A DNA stretch of 64,000 nucleotides, from positions 1,323,501 to 1,387,500 of the forward strand of contig CAWZYM010000369.1 of the NCBI GenBank assembly GCA_963966185.1. Reading direction: 5' to 3'. A model generated the notes under the pieces. It was not told the origin of the DNA. It did not search any database and worked only from the letters and a program-made list of their open reading frames with translations. The DNA is from Rhabditoides inermis (lineage: Eukaryota > Nematoda > Chromadorea > Rhabditida > Rhabditidae). Both the position numbers and the translations under genes were made by a program. Positions 10,600 through 22,537 of this stretch are shown piece after piece (positions within the stretch are counted from its first letter, which is position 1; every line of letters starts with the position of its first letter).

Positions 10600-12000
10600 G
10601 TGGCTGTTTACTGTTTTTGTAGGCTGCAAGGCGTCGAGAATGGTGTAAATTTGAAGGAGGACGAGATATATATGTATGAAGATGAAGAGAGTTAAAGATA
10701 GAGTGTGATCGTCATAGTGCAGTTGACCATTCCATTCTGAATAACAACAATGGTCACAGGTATGGTCAGGTGCACTATCAACTCGCCGCGGTTGTAAATA
10801 GTGTCACCGTAAACCGTAAGGTTAGTTACTGTCAGTCTCTTCACTCCAGAATGCCTTCGGAGCACATCGGAACTGCCTTTGCCCCCAAACCGCTCCCGAA
10901 TTGCTTATGGAATACTCCGCAACACTTCCGAACAACTCAAGAAAGCTTCACTATTCCTTCAAATCACTTCCGTTCCGATGAGACTGACCGCATCTTCATA
11001 CTGACTATAGCTTCAGCCAGTCACAAGCACGTCAGTGTCCACCACCGTCATAGTGTCGGCGGACACCTTGGCTTTTGACTGTCGTAGATATGTATTTAGT
11101 TTTGTGATACCTATGTTTAGTATTTTGCTCCGAAACAAATGTGCTATTTGAATGCAGGTCAAATCGGCTCTGCAATGCAAAAGCGCGCAGTCTGGACACA
11201 CCTTACGGACTGTATAATCTGTGGGCCTGCTCGAACCCTTGAACGCTGCATGTAGTCTTCTTCGCTGCACGCTGCCTTCATTCGGCCGACCGTTATTCCC
11301 ACATTCCCAATAATACAACGAACACAAAACGTACTCACACTCTAAGAAATAATCATAACATAACAAATAATCATAACATTATATCTTATTTTATCACGCA
11401 AACATGTTTCCGAAATAGCGTTGAGACAGCGGTTTGTGTTGGGTTGGCGAGAAGATTGTTGCTGGGGCGATAGCCATCAACATTCTTGAACACGGAAATT
11501 CTGTTTTTGTTGTGTTATCGCTGACGACAGACAACAACACCGACATTCCCTTCTTGAACTGGCTCTGGAATACGAAAATTGATTATATATAATCGCAACC
11601 AACTAAAACATAAAACAGCAACTTTAAGCGATTTCACGAAAACACTTCTCGCCACTCTCCAAATGAACAAGGATGTGAGGATGCGATACACAGAATATGT
11701 CGACTATTGAAAAGATCTACAAGACGTTCCCAACTCGCTTTGAGTATCTACCAGACCAACCTACTGTCTACGGAGAGTTTGATTTGACCAAGTTCAGTGG
11801 TAACCCGAATGAAAAAAACGAAATGAAGATTTCATTCAACATGCATTAATTTCACCAATCGTGAAAGTTTTTTTTGTATTATTGTCAAACAGTATTGTTT
11901 GGAAATTTTGCGTGATAAAATCTTTCAATTACACTTTATTACATACATCATACACTGGTTGTTAAAACAAGGGAGTAGATCGGTCTGCCACTTATAGTAA
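10600..12000. other. Gap with only weak coding signals
   Basis: No multi-exon gene was recognised. The one start-to-stop reading frame with protein-like composition is 11697-11849. Minus-strand frames around 11410-11570 are open but have no clear splice structure. Confidence 0.5.
11697..11849 (+). CDS. Small ORF, 50 aa, possibly a gene fragment
   Basis: ATG to TAA with protein-like composition (KTFPTRFEYLPDQPTVYGE). A second frame just upstream (MNKDVRMRYTEYVDY) ends inside it, which could be a frameshifted extension. It may be a remnant of a longer gene. No family recognised. Confidence 0.3.
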   Translation: MSTIEKIYKTFPTRFEYLPDQPTVYGEFDLTKFSGNPNEKNEMKISFNMH

Positions 12001-12019
12001 ATGGGTGAGTGTTTTCTGA

Positions 12020-12206
12020 TCACTCCTTCTTATCGACACCCTTGGTGTAGAACTTGAAGCCGCTCTCCTTCTTCTCGCAGCTGAAAATCGATCAATTAAT
12101 CGATGAATCCATAAATCAATAGTTCGATACTCACTGGTACTCGATGCCGTCCTCAGTGAGCACGTCGTTGAGAGCGACACGCTTGCCTGGAGAGAGAGGG
12201 AGAGTT

Positions 12207-12251
<45 letters not shown>

Positions 12252-13146
12252 TGCCCCACCATTGGCCATGCATCCGGTGATGGCGGCGAATCCGTGATCC
12301 CCGCACGTCTTCTCGAAGTGGCCCGACTCGACCCAAGTGGAACCTGCGAATGGGAGAAGATGATCGATGCGATGTTCACAGTTCACATGCTCCTCTTTTC
12401 ATCACCCAATCATAGCGATTGCCTATGTATCTGCCAGATTCGAGTGGTTGTATTTTGTATTATCGATATTATTCGATAAACATTGCTTTCGAGCAGTTTC
12501 GCTTTGCAATTGACATTCTACAACACTTTTGTTTTGCGTGGCACTCGGACCTCTAATGACTGTCAGGAAAGCATCTCATTCTCATGCGGATGCGATGTGT
12601 GTAAGTTGTGCGATCTACGGACTCGAGAACGGAATTCAAGACGTCCGACGCCACCCAACCCAACTCCCTCTGCTGACGTTGTCGTAATTCAAGAACCCCA
12701 ACTTGTTCTCGACTGGGAGGACCCCGGATTCAACCGGCTAAAATCGATAAATCGATAAATCACCATGCTGGTGCGCATGCGTCTAACTCACGGTCTCATG
12801 TGAATCTACTAGAAGGCTAGAAATTAATTCGAAAAATCAATAAATCGATAATCAGTCAATATCCCTCCCCCACCATGCGGGTGCGCGGCGCCGTCGGCAT
12901 CGAGGCACTCGGCGTCCTTCGGGTTCGCCGACGCCAGCGTGACCGTGCCGTTCTCGTGCTGCTGGCACTCCATCAGCTGGTTCGCGATCTGGACATTGAT
13001 TTATTGATTTTTTATTTATCCATTTATTGATTCGTTGACTGCTTTCTATAAGCAATCAATTTGCTTCGATTTGTAGATTTTCAGAAAGTGGTTGAGAGGA
13101 AACTTAGAGAGTAAGAGAGAGAAAGAGACGAAAGAGAGAAAGAGAC

Positions 13147-13184
<38 letters not shown>

Positions 13185-13465
13185 CGAAAGAGAGAGAGAG
13201 TGCGCAGACAGTCAGCCGGCGTACCTTTTTGGTCTCGCCCTTGGGGATCACGTCGCCGCTCTTAGTCACACACGCGATGAACTTGGTCTCGCCTGGAATA
13301 TAATAGTACGGATGAGTACTGTAGACGAATAGGCGGGGTAAACGGAGGACAGTGGAGTGAAGTGATAAATAGAGTGTAAACGATATGGGCGAGGGAGAGA
13401 GAGAGAGAGAGGGAGAGAGAGAGAGGGGGAAGAGAGAGAGAGAGAGAGTGAGAGAGAGTGAGAGA

Positions 13466-13510
<45 letters not shown>

Positions 13511-15344
13511 CCCCTCTCACCGTGACTGGCGCACTCAAACTGGAACGACTTCTGCACCCACACGTCTCCTGAAAAAAAATCAAAAAAATTTCATTTTTTT
13601 GTATATTTCAATCAATACATTGTTCATTATTTCATATATGGGAAAAGTCAAATTATTGATATTTTAGAAAAAAAGTTCATCATTTTAGACAATTTTGTCC
13701 TTCCCTTTCCTTTCCATCTAGTCCTCTTTCTTCTCTATCCCTCTCTCCCTTTTTCCCTCTCTTCCTCTCTCTTTCTTCCCCTTTCCCCTTCTTTCCCTCT
13801 CTCCCTCCCTCCCTTCCTTTTTCTCTCCCTCTCTTCTCTCTCTCCCCCTCCCCTCACCCTTCTTGTGTCCACCCGTGCACTCGGCGTTCTCGTTCACCTC
13901 CTGCTTCAGCGAGATGTGACCGTCACCCTGGGATACGGTACTTTGAATTAGGGGTACTGTTATTACAAATGTGGCTACTGTATTAGTAAAAGTTTGTACA
14001 TAACAATACTTTGCGAATTCGTTGAATTTAGCGGCAGTAACACTGACTTTACGGTAGCGACAGTACAGTAAGGTATACGGTAATTATGTTACAGTACCAC
14101 TAGGTATACGGTAGCTACAGTACTTACGGTGAGCTGGCAGGACCAGGTGTGCGCGCCGTCCTCAAGCGTGCCGTTGACGGGAACCTGGTAATAGATCTCT
14201 CTCTCTTTCTCTCTATCTCTCTCTCTCCCCCTCCCCCCACCTCCTTCTTTCCGGGCGTGATACAGGCGGCCACTTCTGTGCGCCAGCTGCCATTCGGCTC
14301 GATCACGCACTTCATCTTGAACGAGTCCTTCTCGTCCTGCAACGAAAGTGTGAGGGTACTGTATCCAAAAGTTCGACATGCAGACGCACTGTATTTGAGA
14401 CAGGTTAAATTAAATTGTTTTTAATGTTACATTATTTGATTACATTTCAGGCGATTTTTCCCGATTGTGTCTCTGAAAATATAGATACTCGTGTAATCCT
14501 AAAGGCGTTCTCAAAACGAAACAAATATGAAAATATGTAATGTTGTCAATCCATCAATCGTTTCTTCTAGAATCGGTAAATTTGGTTAAACAAAAGTGCA
14601 TACGGTACACCACTAGATGCTTAACGCAGTGAGAAGCAACGGGAAATGGGAGGGTCAAAGGTCAAAGTCGACATCGGTAAAAATGACTTTTTTTTTTTAA
14701 AGAAAACCGCTATGAAAACCATGTGACCCGATATAGTGAGGACAGAAATTAGAAGAAGTTAGACTCACCATAAAAAGTCTATGCTTTTTTACCCTTTCAA
14801 AAATCATGCTAATTTTATATAGACGTCCACTCACCCGTCCACTCACCTAGGACCTAGGTATCGCCATAATCTTTTTTTTCTAAACGAAAAACGGCTATGC
14901 AAACTATGCAATCCGATAAGGACAGGGACTAGAAGAAGTCAGACTCACCCAAGTATCGCTATAGTATAGTTAGACTCACCCAAGTATTTTTTCCTCGATA
15001 AAAACCGCTACTAAAACACGGACTCCGATCTTTTGAGGAATCACTGAGGTCTCTCTTTCTCGGCGGACAGAAAGCGACGTCGAACAATCAAAAAAAATCA
15101 GAAGATGAAGGGATAGCCATGAGCCGTCGACTCACCCAGGTATCGTCATTCTCTTTTTTCTTACAATTAATAAGAAAACCGTTATGAAAATCATGCCATT
15201 GAGTTAAAAAAGAGGACAGCCAGAACGACAGAAACTATGAGAAGTCAGACTCACCCAGGTGTCGCCATTCTCGTACGTGGTTCCCTTGTAGGTACAGGCT
15301 TGAGCCAGAGCCGCCGTCGCTAGAAGAAGCCACACCCGAGACAT
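12020..15344 (-). CDS. Secreted MIG-18-like protein with FN1-type repeats, 246 aa
   Basis: Ten exons, all in phase: 15344-15255, 14336-14241, 14184-14128, 13927-13858, 13568-13521, 13292-13225, 12988-12874, 12343-12260, 12186-12135 and 12080-12020 (TGA). A signal peptide (MSRVWLLLATAALAQA) is followed by three similar modules: Cys-x6-10-W or GDVW, a central EC or KC, an AACITP / IACVTKSG / AAITGCMANG strand, then a linker. This is the layout of the nematode 'abnormal cell migration protein 18' fibronectin-type-I domain family, so an extracellular, matrix-associated role is inferred. The exact orthologue is not established. Most introns carry CT/GA microsatellites. Intron 1 (15254-14337) carries a degenerate tandem repeat that copies the exon-1 donor region. 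Confidence 0.8.
13386..13508. repeat. GA/CT microsatellite in intron 5 of the MIG-18-like gene
   Basis: Long GA run on the + strand between acceptor 13293 and donor 13520. Similar runs lie in neighbouring introns at 13100-13200 and 12190-12249. Confidence 0.9.
14663..15255 (-). repeat. Degenerate tandem repeat copying a 5' splice-site region
   Basis: Four to five diverged units of about 100-150 bp end in AGTCAGACTCACCCAGGT-like sequence, seen at about 14762, 14943, 14973, 15132 and 15250. The last is the genuine exon 1 / intron 1 boundary. Between them recur AAAACCGCTATGAAAA and GAGGACAG blocks. On the transcribed strand each unit carries a donor-like GGGTGAGTC. Confidence 0.65.
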
Positions 15345-15599
15345 GATCAGACGAGACTGAGACTCTTTTCTCCGGTCTCTCCCTCCCTCCCTCCGTCCCT
15401 CCCTCTCTCACTCTCTCATTCTCCCTCTCCCCCTCTCTCTTTCTCCCTCTCTCCTTCTCCCTCTCTCTTTCTCTCTCTCCCCCCTCTCTCTCTCCTCTAC
15501 TATGCGCCTCTCCCGGCGGGCTTTGTTGATTAATGACCTCCTGGCTGACGCTTCACCCACACACATACGCCAGTCTTTCTCCTCGCGAGTTTCGGAGGC

Positions 15600-15606
15600 G
15601 ATCTTT

Positions 15607-15652
<46 letters not shown>

Positions 15653-15659
15653 CCTCCCT

Positions 15660-15696
<37 letters not shown>

Positions 15697-15732
15697 CCCC
15701 CCCCCCCCTCTCTCTCTCTCTCTCTCTTCTCG
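15600..15732. repeat. CT / CCCT / poly-C microsatellite
   Basis: (CT)n, (CCCT)n and a run of about 11 C, upstream of the MIG-18-like start. With a second CT-rich block at 15385-15490 it occupies the promoter region of that gene. Confidence 0.9.
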
Positions 15733-15734
15733 TA

Positions 15735-16165
15735 AACAGCATCCATCACTGAGGTCGTACAGCAAGAAACTCGGCGGCGGCGGGATAAACACTGAATGAG
15801 TGAAGAAACAAGAAAACACACACTGAGAAAATGTGTTGTTCTTTCAGACAGCTGCGATTGTTTGTGTCTCACTGGGTTTTTTTTAGAAGAGAATGAGAGA
15901 GACAATGTGTTTGTTATATCCTAGAAGTACGTAACGTCTTGAAAGCTGATTAAAGATTAGGCATACTGATAGGGACCTAGAGATTAGAGATGATATCGAT
16001 GGGTTCCCGATAACCGAAAAAGAGTAAAATGTCACTCTGCGGTCACTGCGGATCTCACCAGCGTCACTTTTCATACTTTTTTTGTTTTCTCCCAGTTGCA
16101 CTTTTTTCTGATTTTTTGTGAAGATCTTCTACACGCATTGCGGCGAAGAGTTGTGAGTTTTTTTA

Positions 16166-16229
<64 letters not shown>

Positions 16230-16499
16230 TGAGCTTGTGTTGGAGAATCACTGAAGTTTTCCTGGGATGTCGTTCAAAGTCATAAATCGCTTCAATCGGC
16301 TGACAGTTACCTTAACGTTAGGGGGACTGCGAACAAGTACATAGTGTGAATGTGTAACAAGGATGCTTGATACATACCTGTGAAAACACTTTTGCATTAG
16401 CACATTCGGAATGTCACGATTCCAGCGGTGCTTTCTCGACTTTGCGAGCGGGGATCGAACTATGTATGTAAGTTCCATCATAAGTGAACGTCTTTTCAG
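15735..16499. other. Gap, one possible short exon
   Basis: A candidate exon at about 16123-16152 (frame LLHALRRRV, donor GTGAGT) would join in phase to the coiled-coil exon at 16500. An AT dinucleotide run occupies 16170-16226. Nothing else recognised. Confidence 0.35.
16170..16226. repeat. (AT)n microsatellite
   Basis: About 28 AT dinucleotides in the presumed intron before the coiled-coil exon. Confidence 0.95.
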
Positions 16500-16929
<430 letters not shown>

Positions 16930-17048
16930 TTGCAGAATGATGCCCGCGTCACACAAAAATATGAACAATCAAAGATGTATGAGAAAGATTATGCCTCCAA
17001 AAGCATGAACAATTGACTACTACACAATACACGTTTCATCTCGACGAG

Positions 17049-17228
17049 ATGCGGAAGGAGCTGAACGGTGAGCGATGGGAGAAGCACCGGAAGGAGGAGC
17101 TGCTGAGAGAAGAGGAGGCGAGGGCCAAGGAGGAGCGCCGCAGAGCGAGAGAGGCAGCGGCTTCGGCGGCTTCAGCCGGTCTGGCTTTGGCGAGGTTTGA
17201 GAGGCGGTGTTGGCTGTTACGTAGATAG
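17049..17228 (+). CDS. Second coiled-coil stretch, probably same gene
   Basis: Frame MRKELNGERWEKHRKEELL, then an EEEARAKEERRRAREAAA helix, ending RCWLLRR and TAG. Composition matches the helix at 16500-16766. The splice joining the two is unclear, since no acceptor with the right phase was found. Confidence 0.45.
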   Translation: MRKELNGERWEKHRKEELLREEEARAKEERRRAREAAASAASAGLALARFERRCWLLRR

Positions 17229-18151
17229 TATAGATGAAAGTTGTTTTCGCGGATGTTTGTATAAATGTTTTTTTTCAGTTGTTTCTGTTTTTTTGCGAAA
17301 GTGTCAAGTTGAATGTTGGTATGTTCTTGTGTCTTTGTTTCAAATCAATACGAAGACACAATCTCAATAAGAAAACACCTGTGATGAAAAAAGAATAATA
17401 ATTAAATTACATACGTCAAACATGTATCTCGACAAAGAAGCTGATCGATGTAATCACTTTGAATTTGCCAATTTTTTTCATTTATCTTTTTGAACGTACA
17501 AAAATACAAATTTTAAAAAAGTAAATTGCCTTGATGCTAGCATGTTTTTTTGTAAAGATTATGATTATCGTAAATACTGGTATCGAGAGTTTTCCTCTCT
17601 GTATTGATGTAGGTTCCGTTAGTAACTCTTGGTCACTTGGTTATAAGGTCTTTACTCCATCACTGCCAACGCATACACTAACGATATCAGACCGCGCGAG
17701 GGGCGGGCTTACTTACACAGAACAGGAAGGGTAACACAAATATGTACAGTACCCAATGCATCAATCAATATCAAAATATATACCAATACCACGACATTCA
17801 GAATATTTATCTCGAATCAAATAGCACATTACAATTATGTAAATTACGGCAAGGTTACGGTAAAATACAGTAATGCAACGCCTACTACGAGTCCCAATGA
17901 TTATGTTTATCGTAATTATGATCGAGTTTTATTGCGCTTTCATGGGTTGATGGAAGCAGTCATGGTTGTATTAATGCGGTTCCGGGACGATCTAAACAAA
18001 AAAAAAGAGTGTCCCTGATTTGCTATTGAATGATTTCTTGCTTTTTGAAAAAGAGATAAGCCACTGCCTGACTGCCATTCCAAATCGGCCAAAGAGAGAG
18101 TAGGTATGAAACGTCTTGATATTCAAATGTGGAAATTTATTCAAGAGAAAC
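17229..18151. other. Gap carrying the duplicated receptor 3' end
   Basis: 17229-17722 shows nothing recognisable. 17723-18171 is a diverged copy of 20769-21088, the 3' end of the receptor-like gene. Confidence 0.5.
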
Positions 18152-18171
18152 TCACAAATATTGTATCCGAT
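17723..18171. repeat. Segmental duplication, copy A
   Basis: Shares CCCAATGCATCAATCAATAT, GGGACGATCTAAACAAAAA, GCCATTCCAAATCGGCCAAA and other blocks with 20769-21088, with an extra segment of about 100 bp (about 17812-17918). Its right edge falls inside the last exon of the gene at 18152-18586 and supplies that gene's stop codon. Confidence 0.85.
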
Positions 18172-18586
18172 CAAGAGAATCAGATAAAACATCACTTGTC
18201 GGGGTTCCTTGTTGCTGGGCTTCTCGCAACTTCTTCTTCCAGTGCGTGTACATCTGGTTGATTCTGCTGATGGAAAGAACGTTGAAATCGGCGATTGCTG
18301 AAAGATACAATCAATCAATGTCAATCAATGTCCTCGATTGTTCTGTTATAACTAACCGTGCTTCAGATCAAGTAACGAGAGTAGGACTCGGCGAGCATGC
18401 GGAGCCGATCCGCAAGCTTCACGAGTGCCGAAAAGAAGACCAACAGTGGTTCTGGACGGTCGAGAAACCACAAACGCTGACTGAATCGAAACATACACAC
18501 CACTTAAATGAATCGATTATAATCAGAATACGAACCTTTTTCTTGTCATCCCACTGGAGGTATTTTTGTACATAGTCGACAGCCAT
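18152..18586 (-). CDS. Small gene, about 106 aa, with a borrowed 3' end
   Basis: Exons 18586-18536 (MAVDYVQKYLQWDDKKK), 18480-18357 and 18297-18152, in phase. The last exon reads FNVLSISRINQMYTHWKKKL, then DVLSDSLDRIQYL and TGA. An alternative acceptor 4 bases later in exon 2 gives a different open frame (DRPEPLLVFFSALVKL) that ends at once, so exon 2 is uncertain. The final GGATACAATATTTGTGAG is homologous to the receptor gene at 21080, so the last few codons and the stop arise from duplicated DNA. Function unknown. Confidence 0.55.
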
Positions 18587-18828
18587 CGATTATGGCGCCA
18601 TCTTAAAACTAGTGCAATTAATCAATCATAAACGAGACAATTTAAACGATACACTCACAAGAACAAAACTTGATTTTTTAATCACGTCCACTGCACAAAA
18701 CTCATATTCCATTCAAACGATTTATTTCAACAATGATTGCGATAAAACAATAACAACACGGTAAAATGAGGGTATTGATTACGATGATAGTGGATATAGT
18801 GATATGAGTGATAAGGGTAGTAGTATTT

Positions 18829-19726
18829 TTAGTCGGAGACTTTGCCCTCCTCCATTTCATCATTCTTGGCGGCCAGCTTCAAAGTTTTGAACTGTAAAAA
18901 ATACTTATATGTAAATCTGTGAAAATTCCAAACACTCAGACACCTCACCTTGTTTTCAACATCCAACTGGTCAGCGTGGCGGTCAGAAGGAGGATGGCGC
19001 AGACTCGTGCTTCTTGAGAAAAGATTGGACGTCGCTCTAAATGAATATCACTCAACCAATGCAATTGATTCACAACACCCACTTCGATCTTGGTGAGGGT
19101 CCGCTCAAGGTACTGATACTTTCCGTGGAAGAAAGCAGGCTCTCGCTTCATCTGGATGCCCCAATTGCTTTTAATCTGAAACTATTAAATGTCTTATCGT
19201 CATGAATATGCTAAAGAATGATATAACACAATCATACGCCTATGTGAACGAAATTGAGTACCAGATTTTAAATAGTTCAAAAACGCACTCACTACGGGAG
19301 GCGTTTCTGAACTTGATTGAGCAGCGTGTTGTCAATACGTCCGAGCGGGGTGCGGCCTTGCTGATGAGGATGGCGATTCTGAAGTGTGGAGATAGTACAG
19401 CATAGGAACAATAAAAAATGAACATAAATCTTCGCTTTTAAAATATATAGAATAACAAGAAAATACAGCAAATGTTAATTCGTGACAGTAATTGGCGAGA
19501 GTTTTGAAATACGAACACGAGTGGGGTAATTGCGTTATTTTCATCACACACTCTGGTAACTTAAGAAACATTAGTAAACTGATTTCAGTTGATTTTTTTA
19601 GTTTTTGAGATAATTTTAAAACGAACGGACCTGATCGCTCCTGCCAACAGGCGTAGAGTAGTCCCTGCCGTGGGAATGCCTCTGCGGCACAGACACGTGA
19701 TCCTTGAAAAATTGTTTGCCAGACAT
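18829..19726 (-). CDS. Small polar protein, about 150 aa, unknown function
   Basis: The ATG at 19726 lies directly behind TTGCAG (trans-splice-like). Exons: 19726-19631 (MSGKQFFKDHVSVPQRHSHG), 19378-19293 (RTPLGRIDNTLLNQVQKRL), 19175-19079 (SNWGIQMKREPAFFHGKYQY), about 19036-18949 and 18891-18829 (LKLAAKNDEMEEGKVSD, TAA). The join between the second and third exons conflicts in phase by one base, so one boundary is wrong or the copy is damaged. Hydrophilic, no signal peptide, acidic C-terminus. No family recognised. Confidence 0.6.
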
Positions 19727-20768
19727 CTGCAATTATGCATTTGATGGCAAATGTGGCTGATAGAATGAATAGAGCTACAACTTATATAGTGGGCCCGCAA
19801 ATGAGTTCCACTCTTTGACGAGAGACATTAGGGTGGTTAGACAACGATCAAACATCAAAACCCGTTTGGATGTTTTCAATTTGACAAAATTTTGCGTGAG
19901 TACCTAAGATCGAACCCGCGAACCGATGCTCGATAAGCGAGAGCGTGACCACTCTGCATTTCGATCAGTATAATGTATGTTCAAAATCCACGATAATGTT
20001 TTTAACGAAAAATCCTGAAGTGCGAGCTTATTATATGCACGCGACCGAATAGGGTTTTCAAACTGTGAGTTATGACAATTGAATACTATAAGGTATCAAT
20101 AAAAACACTTCACAATACATACAATGAACAGAAAAAAAATAGAACATCGACACACAAAACAAAACAAATAAGCAGTCATGAAACAATGGAAAACGAGTTG
20201 AAGATCCTAAATTATAAAAAAAAACACGTCAGTGACTATCGCGCGGCAATTATGCAGTGCAAATGAGGTGATACGCATTCACAGTCAATGACCTCAAATC
20301 AATACCGCGCCGGAGAGCGAGAGAGGCGAGAGTGCGCGCTATTGAAGGAGAACAGGAAGAGAACGTCAGCGTACGACGCGAGACAGTGAGTTCTCTCGCA
20401 GAGACACCAGAGATGACGCGCGCGCTCTTTCCTCTGCATGTTCACAACACCCCAAATGAAGGATGCATGAGTTTTTCGATATGTCAGCAAATGGCTTCGA
20501 TATGTTAATCCGGATTTACGGATAGCCACAAGATTTCCACATAACACTCCTTGAGCTGAAGTCGATAGCTCTTTTTTTAGCATATCACTAGAGCAAAGTA
20601 CAATATACGGAAACCAGTTTCAACAAAAAAGTGTCAGGCATCAGCTATTCATGTAGAAATCGTTTTGCTAAAAGGATAGTTCACGGATTTCATTCTTCGC
20701 AGTTTGCCACTGCGCGGAACCGAACTCGCGGAAACAGGCCGCGCGAGCCAGGTTGGATTCCCTAAAAT
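19727..20768. other. Gap without a confident gene
   Basis: Holds a tRNA-like sequence (about 19905-19975, minus). The minus-strand frame at 20299-20583 is open but has no splice or start evidence. Confidence 0.5.
19905..19975 (-). repeat. tRNA-like sequence (SINE head or tRNA pseudogene)
   Basis: On the minus strand AGAGTGGTCACGCTCTCG resembles an A box and CGGGTTCGATCTTAG a B box at tRNA spacing. The acceptor stem does not pair, so I do not call it a functional tRNA. Confidence 0.4.
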
Positions 20769-21088
20769 CAGGAAGAGTAACACAAATACATTAACCCAAT
20801 GCATCAATCAATATCAAAACATATACCAATACCACGACATGATCGAATTTTATTGGACATTCATGGGTTGATGGAAGACGTCATGGTTGTATTAATACAA
20901 TTCCGGGACGATCTAAACAAAAAGTGTGTCCCTCATTTGCTATTGAATGATTTCTTGCTTTTTAAAAAGGAGATAAGTCACTGCCTGACTGCCATTCCAA
21001 ATCGGCCAAAGAGAGAGTAGGTATGAAGCGTCTGGATATTCAAATGTGGAAGCTTATTCAAGAGAAACTCACAAATGTTGTATCCGAT
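20769..21088. repeat. Segmental duplication, copy B (receptor 3' end)
   Basis: Matches 17723-18171. Contains the last coding part of the receptor-like gene and its 3' flank, so this copy is probably the source. Confidence 0.8.
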
Positions 21089-21985
21089 AGTCCTTCGAAT
21101 TTCGGAAAATACGGTGTTCCAAAGGTAGGAAATGCAACATAATGTAATGTTGCTCATTATTACCTGAAACAATTTCTATTATGTTTTCATGTTTTTAATT
21201 AGGACTGACCTGTGCGAAAATCAAAGATTCTCGTTCTTTCGGTACTAATTTCTTCAATTTCAGGTAAATCAGTGTCAAAATGTTCAGTGGTATCAGATAA
21301 AATGACGCGAGCTGGCTGACAAAGTGATTGTAAACAAGTTCTAGCTGATCGATATAGTTTTTAATTGGTCCTCCGTAATGAAATATATTCAAATCGATCA
21401 CAGAGTAGCCAACACCATTCCACAAACAAACTGGATACATGATAAACAATGAGAAAACGAGAATCAAAGTTATGATCACCTAAACTTTTTGTGTTTATGT
21501 AAAAATAAATGTTCTCTGTACTTTTGCCGCGCGCTCTAAATGACGACTAATCGTGAGCGATTGTGATAATAATATGTAGAGACATTGATGGATTGTCATA
21601 TAAATGCTAGTAGTACAACTCGCGTCCCACGAAACAGTAACCAGTGATTGGAAAAACTTAAACAGTGACGATTTTGAGAGAGAAAGAGAAAAAAACATAC
21701 CTGTGGAGTTGGGTCAGACTTTATTGCCGTAAGTAAACAGAAAGACAGATTTAGCTGATACGATAGCATTATCATGGCAAACACGGATTGTATGAACATT
21801 GCTGTATTGACAGATATGGTCCAGAAAGCGCGATTGCGAATGTTGTCATTGAGCCACATGCTCTGAAAGTTATCATTTCTTTTTCTTTTTACGTACAGTT
21901 ATTCACTTTATGCATCAGAATATGTGCAGAAAACATGGCGCTGGTTATTATATACTGTATTGTTCAAATCCGTGGAGTTGCTCAT
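20978..21985 (-). CDS. Serpentine-receptor-like membrane protein, 260 aa
   Basis: Five exons in perfect phase: 21985-21956, 21862-21701, 21656-21522, 21479-21210, 21163-20978 (TGA). The N-terminus MSNSTDLNNT carries two N-glycosylation sites. Hydrophobic segments follow: FWTISVNTAMFIQSVFAMIM, TTSIYMTIHQCLYILL, VIITLILVFSLFIMYPVCLW, LASFYLIPLNILTLIYL, ITLCCISYLWNTVF. The loop SQSLTISRHLERAAK after the second or third helix and the overall layout resemble nematode chemoreceptor GPCRs. I count five to six convincing helices, so it may be short or degraded, and I cannot name the subfamily. Its 3' end is duplicated at 17723-18171. Confidence 0.65.
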
Positions 21986-22537
21986 AGCTAATGAGAAACG
22001 AGTTGAGGATCATTTATTTATATCAGATTTGTTGCGTGCGTGTGCGTTCACACGCAATTGTTATATTCAAATATTTATTATCACAAAAAGAAGATCGCAT
22101 TACTCTAATAAAACAGATAACATGCAAACATTTTGCAGAATTGTAGCAGCTGGAATCTCGAATTACCCACGTCAAACAGACATCTTGACAAGGAAGAGTT
22201 GTAATCAGTGGAAGAGCGAGGACTAAAGTCGATACATCCCGAACTAGCGCTTTCGCAAATCTCTAATGAGCGGCAGCGTGTTATCACGCTTGGTACGTCA
22301 TGAATCCCTCAAACAGTTCGCGCGTGTAGCATGGGTGCGCAATCACGCCGCTCTTTTCTCGCATTCGACTATTACGAATCACCACGTGCTCTCGTTTTGA
22401 AATGGCGACGTGCGTGCCCCAGTGAGTGAAACTGGAATGATTCGAGAGCAGTGAGTTCAAAGTACGCACTCTCGGTTGTTTGTTTCTCGTCTATTTGTCA
22501 TTTCCTCTTCCGTCCTCTTCGATCGATCGCCGTGGCG
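21986..22537. other. Gap, nothing recognised
   Basis: No supported gene. Presumably carries the divergent promoters of the receptor gene (minus) and the 22538 gene (plus). Confidence 0.5.

Noticed and set aside
13670..13858. Pyrimidine-rich stretch as a promoter
   Set aside because: It lies inside intron 4 of the MIG-18-like gene, between a donor and an acceptor that fit in phase; more simply a polypyrimidine microsatellite.
20299..20583. 94-codon minus ORF
   Set aside because: No splice partner, poor start context and composition unlike the neighbouring genes.
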